A stretch of DNA of 51,979 bases from DAIDAN01 sp049303335 (GTDB taxonomy: Archaea; Aenigmatarchaeota; Aenigmatarchaeia; Aenigmatarchaeales; DAIDAN01), in contig JBAQNA010000032.1 of NCBI GenBank assembly GCA_049303335.1, positions 1 to 51,979 of the forward strand, given 5' to 3'. Both the position numbers and the translations under genes were made by a program. Below the pieces are notes generated by a model. It searched no databases and was not told the DNA's origin. It worked only from the letters and a program-made list of their open reading frames with translations. This document shows, in pieces, positions 30,274 to 38,784 of the stretch; within the stretch, counting starts at the first letter, position 1; every line of letters begins with the position of its first letter.

Positions 30274-32517
30274 TTATTCTTTCTTCACGATAATCTTTTT
30301 CCTTGCAAATTTCTTTTTTCCGATTTTGCCTTCCTTCTTCTTTCCCCAGTCCTCCTTGCTTTTGCATTCCGGAAATAAACACATACGAAATGGGCGCCTG
30401 CCTTTTCTTATCACCGTGATTATCGGCGTCTTGCAAAGCTCGCAGATTTTGTCGGTCTTCTGTATCGCGGCTCCGCCCGGCAAAGGAAAAGCGTTCTGGC
30501 ATTTCGGCGTCCAGATTTTCTGCTTCCAGTCGCACACACACTTTCCCTTCTCACCGCCGCATACCGGACACTTGCACTTGCACGCCTTTTTCGTGAACCC
30601 GCAAACCGCACACCTGCCGTAGCTTGTGCAGCCCACGAAGCTTTTTTTCGAGAACGGATTGAACATCACCTTCAGCTCGCCTTCGCTGCACTTCAAACAC
30701 TTCCCCAGAACCGCGCGGTCGTCCTGCGTCTTCATCACCGAGTCCGCGAGTCCTTTTCCGATCTTGTCCTCGTTTTTCCTGAACTCGTCGCATATCCGTA
30801 TCAGCGCTTTTTTCGCCTGTTCCAGAACTTTTTCCTTTTTTATCTTGCCATCCATTATCTTTTCCAAGTCCTTCTCGAACTTTCGCGTGAGCTTCTCGTC
30901 AACCAAATCGGGAACGTATTTTTTCAGAGTGTCAGCGACCTTCATTCCCAGGTCCGTGACCTTCAGACTTTTGTCCTGTATATAGTTCCTGTCGTAAAGC
31001 GTCTGCATTATTGCAGCTCGCGTTGCGCGCGTCCCGAGCTCGCGCTTTTCCATTTCCTTTATCATCGAAGCCTGCGAAAATCGCGGCGGCGGCGCTGTCT
31101 GCTTCGAGAGCATGTCCAGCTTTTTCACGTCCAGCGCGTCGCCCTTCTTCATCTCCGGCAAAATAATCTCGTCGAATTTCGCGTACTGCCCGTACAATTC
31201 CATCCAGCCTTTTTCAAGCGTGCGCCTTCCCGTAAACACGAACCTGTTGCCGTCGAGCAGAGCGGAAACTTTTACCGTTTCCCTCAGCGCCTCCTTTCCG
31301 AAAACCGCTAAAAATCTTTTGCAAACCAGATCGTAAATCTTCTGCTGCATCGCAGCCAGTATTTTTTTCGGCGGCTCGACCGTCGGATGGATCGACTCGT
31401 GCGCGGGGTCTATCCTTTTGCCTTCGTTCGGCTTCAGCTCCGGCAAGTCCAAGAGCTGCTTGCATATTTTCTCATACTTCCCGCTTTTTGCAAGCGCCTG
31501 CAAAATCTCGCGAAAGCCGATTTGCGGCGGCAGCTTTTCGCTGCTCGTTCTCGGATAGCTGATGTAGGCTTTCGTGTAAAGCTCCTGCGCTATCGAAAGC
31601 GTCTGCTGCGGCGAGAAACCGAAAAAGCGGTAAGCCTCGGTCTGGAGCGACGTTATGTTGAACGGCACCGGCGGGCTTTGCCTGTAGTTTTTCTTTTCCA
31701 CGCTTTCGACTTCCGCGCTCTTCGACTTGCACTTCGAAAATATTTTCTTTGCGTCAGCCTCGTTCCATATCTTTTCATCCTCGTGCTGCGCTATTATCTC
31801 CTGCCCTTTCACATCAAGCTTGAGCTCAATCTGCCAGTATGGCTTCGGTACGAATTTCCGGATTTCATCTTCCTTTTCCGCGAGCATGCAAAGCACCGGA
31901 CCCTGCACGCGCCCCGCGGAAAGCACCGCAAACCTTTTCGCCGCTTTTTTTATCGCAAGCGTGAGCGCACGGCTCGTATTTACACCGTAGAAAAAATCAA
32001 GAGTGTGCCTCGCCATTCCTGCCTCGATCTGCGGAAAATCCAGCTTCGGCGAAGCATCATCATACGCCTTTATCAAATCCTGCTTGGTGAGCGTTGAGAA
32101 CTTCATCCTCTTCGCGTCGCTCGCGTTGCAAATGAATCTCAAGATGTTGTACGCGATCGTGCTGCCCTCGTTGTCATAGTCGGCCGCGGAAATGTAGTCG
32201 CAATCTTTTCCGCTGCTCTTTACAACTTCTTCTATCGTTCTGAAATATTTCTCGGAGAAGGCCGACTGCTTCCTTATCTTGTATGATGGAAACCATTCAA
32301 CGTCAAAAACCGGGTAAGTCCAGCCCTTGCCACCAGTTTGTTTTAAATTGAAAAGATGGCCGACAGCCGCGACAACAATATGCTTTTTTCCGTTGCGCTC
32401 GAACTCGTAATAGCTCACTCCCTGGTTGCTTGATTTCTTTTTTGGCTTTCCGTCGGCGAGCGCGAGCGCCAGCCTTTCCGCGGCATCCGGCTTTTCCGCT
32501 ATTATTATTGTTGTCAA
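30274..32517 (-). CDS. topA: DNA topoisomerase I (type IA) with C-terminal zinc fingers
   Basis: A 747-aa enzyme that relaxes negative supercoils. The Toprim domain opens with TTIIIAEKPDAAERLALAL and has ISAADYDNEGSTIAYNIL for the acidic metal triad. The catalytic tyrosine lies in AYISYPRTSSEKLP; SAGRVQGPVLCMLAEKE and TRATRAAIMQTLYDRNYI are further family signatures. The C-terminal 130 residues hold several cysteine clusters (CLKC, CTSYGRCAVC, CKCPVCGGEKGKCVC, CELC, C-x6-C), more than one zinc finger. I chose TTG at 32517, five bases after GGTGGA; the GTG at 32526 overlaps that site. It is the last of four co-directional genes from serS. Confidence 0.95.
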   Translation of the reverse strand: MTTIIIAEKPDAAERLALALADGKPKKKSSNQGVSYYEFERNGKKHIVVAAVGHLFNLKQTGGKGWTYPVFDVEWFPSYKIRKQSAFSEKYFRTIEEVVKSSGKDCDYISAADYDNEGSTIAYNILRFICNASDAKRMKFSTLTKQDLIKAYDDASPKLDFPQIEAGMARHTLDFFYGVNTSRALTLAIKKAAKRFAVLSAGRVQGPVLCMLAEKEDEIRKFVPKPYWQIELKLDVKGQEIIAQHEDEKIWNEADAKKIFSKCKSKSAEVESVEKKNYRQSPPVPFNITSLQTEAYRFFGFSPQQTLSIAQELYTKAYISYPRTSSEKLPPQIGFREILQALAKSGKYEKICKQLLDLPELKPNEGKRIDPAHESIHPTVEPPKKILAAMQQKIYDLVCKRFLAVFGKEALRETVKVSALLDGNRFVFTGRRTLEKGWMELYGQYAKFDEIILPEMKKGDALDVKKLDMLSKQTAPPPRFSQASMIKEMEKRELGTRATRAAIMQTLYDRNYIQDKSLKVTDLGMKVADTLKKYVPDLVDEKLTRKFEKDLEKIMDGKIKKEKVLEQAKKALIRICDEFRKNEDKIGKGLADSVMKTQDDRAVLGKCLKCSEGELKVMFNPFSKKSFVGCTSYGRCAVCGFTKKACKCKCPVCGGEKGKCVCDWKQKIWTPKCQNAFPLPGGAAIQKTDKICELCKTPIITVIRKGRRPFRMCLFPECKSKEDWGKKKEGKIGKKKFARKKIIVKKE

Positions 32518-32600
32518 GATTTCCACCGTCAGAATATGCAGACAATATAATTATAGACAATTTTAAACTATTAAATAGATTTTTGCAATCGCGGCGCGGA

Positions 32601-32780
32601 TCAGAAGCGGACAAAGAATTGCAAAAACGCCATCAGGTTTGAGAAGCCCGTGATTATCGCGGCGATTGTTCCTGCGAGCGAACTCACGAAGCTTGAAAAC
32701 CAGTCGGGAACGGGAATGCCGAGAAAGCTGAACACCAGAAGGAGCGCAACCGCCACGATTATCTTTTCGCTGCTTTTCAT
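32601..32780 (-). CDS. small membrane protein
   Basis: A 59-aa protein dominated by two hydrophobic segments (IIVAVALLLVFSFLGIPVP, then SSFVSSLAGTIAAIITG) with a short loop containing DWFSS. It would be a two-helix or re-entrant membrane protein. No family recognised. It lies between nitroreductase and topA in the same direction (15 bp and 83 bp gaps). The ATG at 32780 is chosen, three codons inside a longer possible frame. Bases 32518-32600 hold the topA leader region. Confidence 0.5.
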   Translation of the reverse strand: MKSSEKIIVAVALLLVFSFLGIPVPDWFSSFVSSLAGTIAAIITGFSNLMAFLQFFVRF

Positions 32781-32795
32781 AACAACCATCTTGTT

Positions 32796-33317
32796 TTACT
32801 GCCATTTCTCCATATGCAATACATCGTCGATTTCCCTTAATTTTTTATGAGCGGGCTTCTCGTCAGGATATCCCACGGGAATCATGCAAAGGACTCCAGC
32901 GCTTTCAGGAATGCCTAACAGTCCTTTCGCCTTCTGTTCAACGTCCGGGTCGTCAAAATCTTTTACGAAAACCCAGCACGCGCCCAGCCCGAGGGAATGA
33001 GCGGCAAGCAGAATATTCTGCGCGGCAAGGGAAGGATTTATTATGTCGGACGGGGAGAATTTTAGTTTCATTTTGTCATAGCACACAACGATTACCGCGG
33101 CCGCGCCTTTTACAAATCCGCACCATTTGTGGATTTTCGAAAGCTTTTCTTTTGTTGATTTGTCCCTTACCAAGACAAACTCCCAAGATTGCGCGCCGTG
33201 CGATGCGGGCGCGCGCCTGGCGCAATCAATCAGCTCTTTCAGAATTTCATCGGGCACTTCCTTGTCTGCGTATTTTCTTATTGACCTCCTTGTCTTGATG
33301 CAGTCAACGGCGTCCAT
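32796..33317 (-). CDS. nitroreductase-family FMN oxidoreductase
   Basis: A 173-aa flavin-dependent NAD(P)H oxidoreductase. The N-terminal MDAVDCIKTRRSIRKYADKE is the signature FMN-binding R-R-S-x-R stretch; DCARRAPASHGAQSWEFVLV is the next conserved block; SLAAQNILLAAHSLGLGACWV and IPVGYPDEKP complete the fold. It works as a dimer. Typical substrates are quinones, nitro compounds or unknown flavin-linked metabolites; none can be chosen here. It starts nine bases after serS ends and is probably cotranscribed with it. Confidence 0.9.
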   Translation of the reverse strand: MDAVDCIKTRRSIRKYADKEVPDEILKELIDCARRAPASHGAQSWEFVLVRDKSTKEKLSKIHKWCGFVKGAAAVIVVCYDKMKLKFSPSDIINPSLAAQNILLAAHSLGLGACWVFVKDFDDPDVEQKAKGLLGIPESAGVLCMIPVGYPDEKPAHKKLREIDDVLHMEKWQ

Positions 33318-33326
33318 GCAATCAAC

Positions 33327-34607
33327 TTACTTCTTCTCTATCTTCTTCATTCCGTTCATGTACGGCTGCAGAACTTTCGGAACCATTATCGAGCCGTCCT
33401 TCTGCTGGAAGTTTTCCATTATCGCGACGAGAGCCCTGTCCGTCACAACTGTGCTGTTCAAAGTGTGCAGGAATCCTTTCGAAGCCTCGCCCGCCCTGCC
33501 CCTGAACTTTATGTTCAGCCTGCGTGCCTGATAGTCTGTGCAGTTCGAGCAGGAAACCATTTCCCTGTATTTTTGCTGGACGGGCATCCACGCCTCCAGA
33601 TCGTATTTTTTCGCAGCTACAGTCCCGATGTCGCCGGTACAGATGTTCACGATCCTGAACGGAATTTCCAGCATCTTGAAAAATTCCTCTGCGTTGCATA
33701 TCAATTCCTCATGAATTTTCCACGAATCCTCCGGCTTGCAGAAAACTATCTGCTCCACCTTGTTGAACTGGTGAACGCGGAAAATTCCTTTCGTATCCTT
33801 CCCGTGCGCGCCTGCCTCCTTCCTGAAGTTTGTGGAGAATCCGGCGTTCCTTATCGGCAACTCTCCCTCCTCGATAGTCTCGTCCATGAATCTTGCGGTA
33901 AGCGGATGCTCTGAAGTCGCTATCATGTACAAGTCCTCGTTCTCTATCTTGTAGAGCATTTCCCCGAAATCGGACAGGTCGGTAACGCCTTCGTACGGCT
34001 TTCTTCTCATCATATGCGGCGGTATCACCAGCTGGTATCCTTTCCTTGCCATGAAATCTATTGCGCACTTCATTATCGCCATCTCGAGAAGCGCGAGCTC
34101 GCCTTTCAGGAAATAAAATCTTGCGCCCGATATTTTCGCTGCGCGCTCGATGTCAAGAAGGTTGAGTTCCAATCCCAATTCCTCGTGGCCTATTTTGAAA
34201 TCCGCCTTCTGTATTTTTCCCCATTTTCTCACTTCAACATTCTCGGAGTCGTCTTTCCCGACGGGAACGCTCTCGTGAAGTATGTTTGGCAGCCTCATCA
34301 GGATGTCCTTTATGTGCAGTTCATACCTTCCAACCTTTTCCTCCAGCGTCTCGATCTCGCTTTTTATCTCCTTCATCTCGGACAATTGTTTCGCCGGCTG
34401 GCTTCCCTCCTTTTTCAGTTTCGCGATATCGCCGGTGACAGAGTTCCTCCTCGCCCGCAGTTTCTCGACGTCACCCGTCATCTTGCGCCATTCCCTGTCG
34501 TGATCCATCAGCTCCTCCAGCAGCTTCAGCTTTTCCGCGTCGCCGCGCTTCTTTAGGTCCTTTCTCACGATGTCGGGATTCTCGCGTATCAGTCTTATGT
34601 CAAGCAT
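33327..34607 (-). CDS. serS: seryl-tRNA synthetase
   Basis: A 426-aa class II aminoacyl-tRNA synthetase. The N-terminal long coiled-coil arm that grips tRNA-Ser runs about residues 28-105 (LKLLEELMDHDREWRKMTG, KSEIETLEEKVGRY). Class II motif 2 is STNFRKEAGAHGKDTKGIFR and motif 3 is LNSTVVTDRALVAIMEN. The overall form is the common bacterial/eukaryotic type, not the rare methanogen type. An AGGTGTAATT site precedes the ATG, and CTTTTTAAATC about 50-60 nt upstream is a probable TATA box. It heads a unit with nitroreductase, the small membrane protein and topA. Confidence 0.95.
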   Translation of the reverse strand: MLDIRLIRENPDIVRKDLKKRGDAEKLKLLEELMDHDREWRKMTGDVEKLRARRNSVTGDIAKLKKEGSQPAKQLSEMKEIKSEIETLEEKVGRYELHIKDILMRLPNILHESVPVGKDDSENVEVRKWGKIQKADFKIGHEELGLELNLLDIERAAKISGARFYFLKGELALLEMAIMKCAIDFMARKGYQLVIPPHMMRRKPYEGVTDLSDFGEMLYKIENEDLYMIATSEHPLTARFMDETIEEGELPIRNAGFSTNFRKEAGAHGKDTKGIFRVHQFNKVEQIVFCKPEDSWKIHEELICNAEEFFKMLEIPFRIVNICTGDIGTVAAKKYDLEAWMPVQQKYREMVSCSNCTDYQARRLNIKFRGRAGEASKGFLHTLNSTVVTDRALVAIMENFQQKDGSIMVPKVLQPYMNGMKKIEKK

Positions 34608-34687
34608 AATTACACCTGCATCAATATTCGCATTCTGAAATATCTTGGATTTTAAGATTTAAAAAGAGTCCTGCGGAAGAATGCGAA

Positions 34688-34694
34688 TTTAAAG
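34688..34694 (+). promoter_or_regulatory. TATA box of the TFE-like gene
   Basis: TTTAAAG centred 26 nt before the ATG at 34717 predicts a leaderless transcript starting at that ATG. This supports 34717 as the true start even though the frame shifts shortly afterwards. Confidence 0.45.
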
Positions 34695-34716
34695 ATAACT
34701 TTCCAGCTATATGCAT

Positions 34717-35672
34717 GTCAAGAGGAAAAAAAAAGAGGCAAAAGTTTTGAAGAAAAGGCGGCAACATTCTATAAAAATTACCGTGAATTCTTGGGAGAAG
34801 AAAACCGCAATCCTGAAATTATGGAGCTCGCAATTTATGGCAACACAAGTTATCAGACTCTGCACAATACCCTGAAGCCTCTGGAAAATGAAGGAAGAAT
34901 CAGGTTTAACAAAAACGGCGACGCAAGAGGAAAGAGAATTGAGATTGTGGACGAAAAATATTTTACAGATATTGTTGCAGGAAAAAATAAAATCGTAGGA
35001 TTAAACAATATCGGCTTCGGCGATCATGGCAGCGAGCTTCTGGAAAACCCTTTCATAAAAGGATACTTGTCCGGGATTTTGGGAAACTCCAACGGCTCGG
35101 ATCATGAAGAAATATCCAAAGAAGCGATTAAGATAATGAATGTGTTTAATTCCTGTACGGACAAGTTCACGGACGAGAAGATCTCCAACAATTCCGGAGT
35201 AGAACTAATTAGGGTAAGGCACCATCTTACAATTCTTAAGGAAAAGGGAATATTCTATTATGATACGGAAAAAGCCGAAAATGGTTGGATAACGCATAAT
35301 TGGTATTTTAAAGGCCCTAAAAATCTGAAGAGATTGTATGTTTCTGACACTGAAGAAAGAATTAAAGCGCTTGAAGAAAAAGCTTCAGAAACGGGAACGA
35401 AGCCGAAATATGTATGCGAAATGCGTAAAGAAGATAATCCTGGTGTATTTGAAAAAGGTCATCCTGTAATACTTGCTTTTGACTCCAATTTGGCTGAAGA
35501 AAATGGATATGTATGCCCTGAATGCAAAGAGCCCTTGGTTCTCAAAGAAGGAGACGAGCTGGCAGCACCGCTGAAAGCGGAGATAAAATTATTAAACGAA
35601 AGCCTCGAGGAAGTCAAGAAAATTGTCCTGAACGGCTCTGGCAAAGAAGCAAAGCAAACAGCGTTAGCGTAA
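34717..35672 (+). CDS. TFE-like transcription factor with frameshift at an A9 run near its start
   Basis: The ATG at 34717 starts MSRGKKKRQKF and stops, but the frame used downstream is already open before it: removing one A from the A9 run (34726-34734) gives MSRGKKRGKSFEEKAATFYK joined without a break to the main frame. No ATG exists in the main frame upstream of the core, so the corrected 317-aa product is the likely protein. Its middle resembles the TFE-alpha winged helix (FTDEKISNNSGVELIRVRHH, LKEKGIFYYDTEKAENGW), and the end resembles the TFE ribbon (ILAFDSNLAEENGYVCPEC), with only three visible cysteines. An additional N-terminal helix-turn-helix (SYQTLHNTLKPLENEGRI) is unusual. It may be a specialised TFE paralogue. 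Its stop abuts the convergent tyrS stop. Confidence 0.65.
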
Positions 35673-36839
35673 TCAGCGCGTCACGTTCGCCTTCCTTATC
35701 GTTTCCAGCAGCTCTTTCGCCTCCCTGTTCTTCTCGAAATATTTTCTCACGGGCTCGAGAATCTTTACCAACTCCTCGGAAACTGCGCTCTTCAAGTCCA
35801 TGGGATGGAGCTTGCCTTCCGCGTATATCTTCGCCAGCTCATCAAAGCTTTGCAGCTCGAGGTTTCCGCCGAACTTCGCGGGGCGGGCGATTGCGAGCGT
35901 GTCTGTCTCGCGAAAAACAATATGCCTGCAAATATCGATAATCGGATTGTGCTCCGTTATCTTTTCAGGGCAGAAGGCATTGCCGATTTTTCTCTTTATG
36001 TCCTCAGGCGAATCGTAAATGAAAACACATGTATCAGGCTTGCTTTTTGACATCTTTATCGAAGTGAGCATTTCCTTTTCCTGCCCTTCAGGTATCGGCC
36101 ATACAGCGGGCTTAACCAGCCCTTGCAGCAAGTGATGATGCACGCAAACGGGTTTCCAGAATTTTAAGCCGAGATTTTGCGCCACGCCGGCTTTTTGCTT
36201 CATCAACATGTTTCCGGATTTTACAGAAACATCATTTGAAGAAAGCTTCTCGCCGACTTCCCTCGCCACAACGTTCGCCTTTCTCTGGTCCATTCCGAGC
36301 TGGCAGATGTCAACATCAAACTGGAAGACGTCCGCAACCTGCATCGGCGTGTAAATGAAATCGGAGACATAGTTCGCTTCCGCCTCCTTTCTTCCCGCGA
36401 CTTCCAAAGTCCTCCTTGCCCTCGCCAATGTCAGATTCTTGGACACGAGAATCATTTTCTGCCAGTAATCAAGATTGTTGTAAACCTCATCCGCGTAAAT
36501 GAATTCTATTTTCTTTTCAGGAACCCCGAGGGAAATCCACGCGTGCTTGAAATGCTCGGCTGCCTTTTTTATCAGGACAATGTCCCCGCCCATCTTGTTG
36601 TTAATCCAAGCGTGCCAAGTCGCGAGATAAGCCTTGAATTTCACGCCCGCTTCGATTAAGTCTTTCATTTTGTAAGCGCAAATCAATCCTGTGCCCAAAT
36701 GAACCATTCCTGAAGGCTCCCAACCTCCGTAAGCCACCGGATGCTCCTTCGTCTCAAGAAGCGTGCGAAGCTCGTCTTGCGTCAGTATCTCTTCAGTCGG
36801 CGCGCGCGAAATCAATTCAATCTTTCTTTCCAAATCCAT
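35673..36839 (-). CDS. tyrS: tyrosyl-tRNA synthetase, archaeal type
   Basis: A 388-aa class I synthetase. The HIGH-like signature is GWEPSGMVHLGTG (GMVHLG); the signature KMSKS is in SIKMSKSKPD. The tyrosine-binding residues lie around YIYTPMQVADVFQFDVDICQLGMDQRK, the typical archaeal/eukaryotic Q-M-D-Q-R-K segment. There is no bacterial S4-type C-terminal domain, as expected for archaea; the C-terminal HPMDLKSAVSEEL is the usual archaeal end. I chose ATG at 36839 as the family start; ATG at 36869 would add ten residues. Convergent with the TFE-like gene with no gap. Confidence 0.93.
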   Translation of the reverse strand: MDLERKIELISRAPTEEILTQDELRTLLETKEHPVAYGGWEPSGMVHLGTGLICAYKMKDLIEAGVKFKAYLATWHAWINNKMGGDIVLIKKAAEHFKHAWISLGVPEKKIEFIYADEVYNNLDYWQKMILVSKNLTLARARRTLEVAGRKEAEANYVSDFIYTPMQVADVFQFDVDICQLGMDQRKANVVAREVGEKLSSNDVSVKSGNMLMKQKAGVAQNLGLKFWKPVCVHHHLLQGLVKPAVWPIPEGQEKEMLTSIKMSKSKPDTCVFIYDSPEDIKRKIGNAFCPEKITEHNPIIDICRHIVFRETDTLAIARPAKFGGNLELQSFDELAKIYAEGKLHPMDLKSAVSEELVKILEPVRKYFEKNREAKELLETIRKANVTR

Positions 36840-36930
36840 ATTTATCAATAAGGCTTTGTCATCAAGCAATAAAAAGGTTTGCAGAACCGCTTTTGTGAAA
36901 AGCTATTAATCCGCTCTGCCATACTGTTTT

Positions 36931-37248
36931 ATGCACCACAGGCACAAGAGAAGGCTTTTCAGGTTCGCGCTGTTTTTCGCGATGATGCTCGTATTCGCGG
37001 TGATAGAGGACTTGCTGACAGCGTCCGTGTCCGGAGCGGTTTTTCTTTACGAGACGCTGCCGCTCATAGTCGTTGTCGCCTTTGTTTTCACGGTAATAGC
37101 CGAGCTCGTGGAGGAATGGCTCGGCTTCACGGACAGCATAATCGAGGACGCGGTAAAGAACGCGTTTTATCATATGGAAAAGCACAGGATAAAGCCGTCT
37201 TATGAGAACGTGATGAAGCACGTGAAGGCGCGAAAAGTTTCAAGATAG
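36931..37248 (+). CDS. small two-helix membrane protein
   Basis: A 105-aa protein, not recognised. A basic start (HHRHKRRLFR) leads into two hydrophobic segments (about 11-31 and 40-60) with an acidic loop, then a charged cytoplasmic-like tail (DSIIEDAVKNAFYHMEKHRI). The positive-inside rule would put both ends in the cytoplasm. A CTATTAATCC box about 25 nt upstream supports a leaderless ATG at 36931. It is divergent from tyrS. Function unknown. Confidence 0.6.
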   Translation: MHHRHKRRLFRFALFFAMMLVFAVIEDLLTASVSGAVFLYETLPLIVVVAFVFTVIAELVEEWLGFTDSIIEDAVKNAFYHMEKHRIKPSYENVMKHVKARKVSR

Positions 37249-37410
37249 CAGTCGGCAGCGGGACTGCGAAGCTATAAAAGCCTTTAAACCGAAAGATATT
37301 TTTGCGAATTACGGATTGTGATACAAAAATACGCCGATACGATTCGGAAAACAAGGCGCTTGATTAGCGTAACTGAAATTCAATACATACCATATTAACA
37401 GGTGATAATG

Positions 37411-38646
37411 ATGAAATTCCAATGCCTTGGCGGATTCCAGGAAGTGGGAAGGAACGCCGTGCTTTTGGAGACCGGAAGCGAGCGGCTCCTTATGGACTAC
37501 GGCATGAAGGTGGAGGAAGGCGAGGTGCCGATTCCGCCGAAAGGCTATATTGACGCAACTCTTCTGACTCACCCGCACCTTGACCACAGCGGAATGGTCC
37601 CGACCTTGAAGGCGCCCCTGTATTCCACAGCCGCGGCGCTTGACCAGGCAAGGCTCCTTCTTTTTGACGCTATAAAAGTCGGGAAGCTGAAGGGCCAGCC
37701 GGAAAGATTCAGGACCGAGGATGTCGAGAACCTGAAGGAGAACCGCGTTACATACGGCCAGCAGTTCGAAGTGGGACAAGCGCTGATAGACGTTTTCGAC
37801 AGCGGCCACGTGCCAGGCTCGTGCGGATTCTTGATTGACACCCACGGCAAGAAAATATTCTACAGCGGCGACTTCAGGCTGAGCGATACGCGGCTGCTGA
37901 ACGGCGCGCGCTTCAACATAAAAAACATTGACGTGCTTTTCACGGAGACGACATACGCGTTCAAGGAGCACGCGCCGCGCGAGGACGTGGAAAAAAACCT
38001 TATCAGGATTGTAAAGGAGACAATAGAAAGGAACGGCACCGCGCTCATTCCGACCTTCGCCGTCGGCCGCGCAGCCGAGCTGCTGATGGTTCTGAACGCG
38101 TACGGGATAAAATATCCGATTTACCTTGACGGGATGGCGAAACAGGCAACCGAGATATCGCTGCGCTATCCGGAGCTTTTGCGCGACCACAGCGCTCTGC
38201 AGAAAGCGGTTGAGGACGTTGTCCCGTTATACAGCAACGCCGACAGGGAGATGGCGCTGAAAAAGCCGGCGGTCATTGTCACAACGTCCGGCATGCTCTC
38301 CGGCGGCCCCGTAATACAGTTCCTGAAAAAGATTTACGGAGACCCGAACAGCTCGCTGATTTTCACCGGCTTCCAGGTTCCCGACACACCCGGAAGGGTT
38401 TTGATGGACACCGGCCACTATATCGACGAGGAAAACAAAATCGACCTTGAGGTGAAGATGAGCATGAACTATCTCGACTTTTCCGCGCACGCGGGCAGGA
38501 CAGAGCTTCTCGAGTTCATAAACAACATCAATCCCGAAAAGGTCGTGTGCATGCACGGCGACCGCACAAAGGATTTCGCGGAAGAGCTGAAAGGAAAGGG
38601 CTTCGACGCAATCGCGCCTGCAATCGGGGACGAGTTCGAAGTCTGA
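37411..38646 (+). CDS. beta-CASP metallo-beta-lactamase RNase (CPSF-like)
   Basis: A 411-aa ribonuclease of the beta-CASP group. The zinc-binding T-H-P-H-L-D-H motif is TLLTHPHLDHSG (about residues 50-61), with SGHVPGSCGF and YSGDFRLSDTRLL supplying the remaining ligands. The beta-CASP part has IPTFAVGRAAELLMV, VTTSGMLSGGPVIQF (motif B) and MNYLDFSAHAGRTELLEF (motif C histidine). It lacks the N-terminal KH domains of archaeal aCPSF1, so it resembles the shorter aCPSF2 class that processes or degrades RNA. A perfect GGTGAT (37401-37406) sits before the ATG at 37411. Bases 37249-37400 contain a CTATAAAAG box near 37271 that may give a long leader. Confidence 0.9.
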   Translation: MKFQCLGGFQEVGRNAVLLETGSERLLMDYGMKVEEGEVPIPPKGYIDATLLTHPHLDHSGMVPTLKAPLYSTAAALDQARLLLFDAIKVGKLKGQPERFRTEDVENLKENRVTYGQQFEVGQALIDVFDSGHVPGSCGFLIDTHGKKIFYSGDFRLSDTRLLNGARFNIKNIDVLFTETTYAFKEHAPREDVEKNLIRIVKETIERNGTALIPTFAVGRAAELLMVLNAYGIKYPIYLDGMAKQATEISLRYPELLRDHSALQKAVEDVVPLYSNADREMALKKPAVIVTTSGMLSGGPVIQFLKKIYGDPNSSLIFTGFQVPDTPGRVLMDTGHYIDEENKIDLEVKMSMNYLDFSAHAGRTELLEFINNINPEKVVCMHGDRTKDFAEELKGKGFDAIAPAIGDEFEV

Positions 38647-38653
38647 ATCGGTG

Positions 38654-38668
38654 GTTGATTGAATCAAC
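38654..38668. terminator. palindromic hairpin after the beta-CASP RNase
   Basis: GTTGATT-G-AATCAAC is a 15-bp perfect inverted repeat eight bases after the stop codon. It may mark transcript ending or protect the 3' end, although no long T-run follows. The rest of the interval to 38784 shows nothing clear. Confidence 0.35.
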
Positions 38669-38784
38669 TACTGTCACCTTAATGCAGTAGAATTCTGGCT
38701 TAAATCTTCATAAGCAACAAAAGTCTGAAAGGCTTTCGCGCATTCCCGCAGGATTTCTGCAGAGTCTCTCAGAATCTAAAATAC

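Noticed and set aside
31387..32097. Open frame antisense to topA (236 codons)
   Set aside because: The sense strand encodes conserved topoisomerase motifs and the antisense product resembles nothing.
37309..38190. Open frame antisense to the beta-CASP RNase (293 codons)
   Set aside because: It is a shadow of a gene with clear catalytic motifs; the sequence is Arg/His/Leu-rich with no domain.
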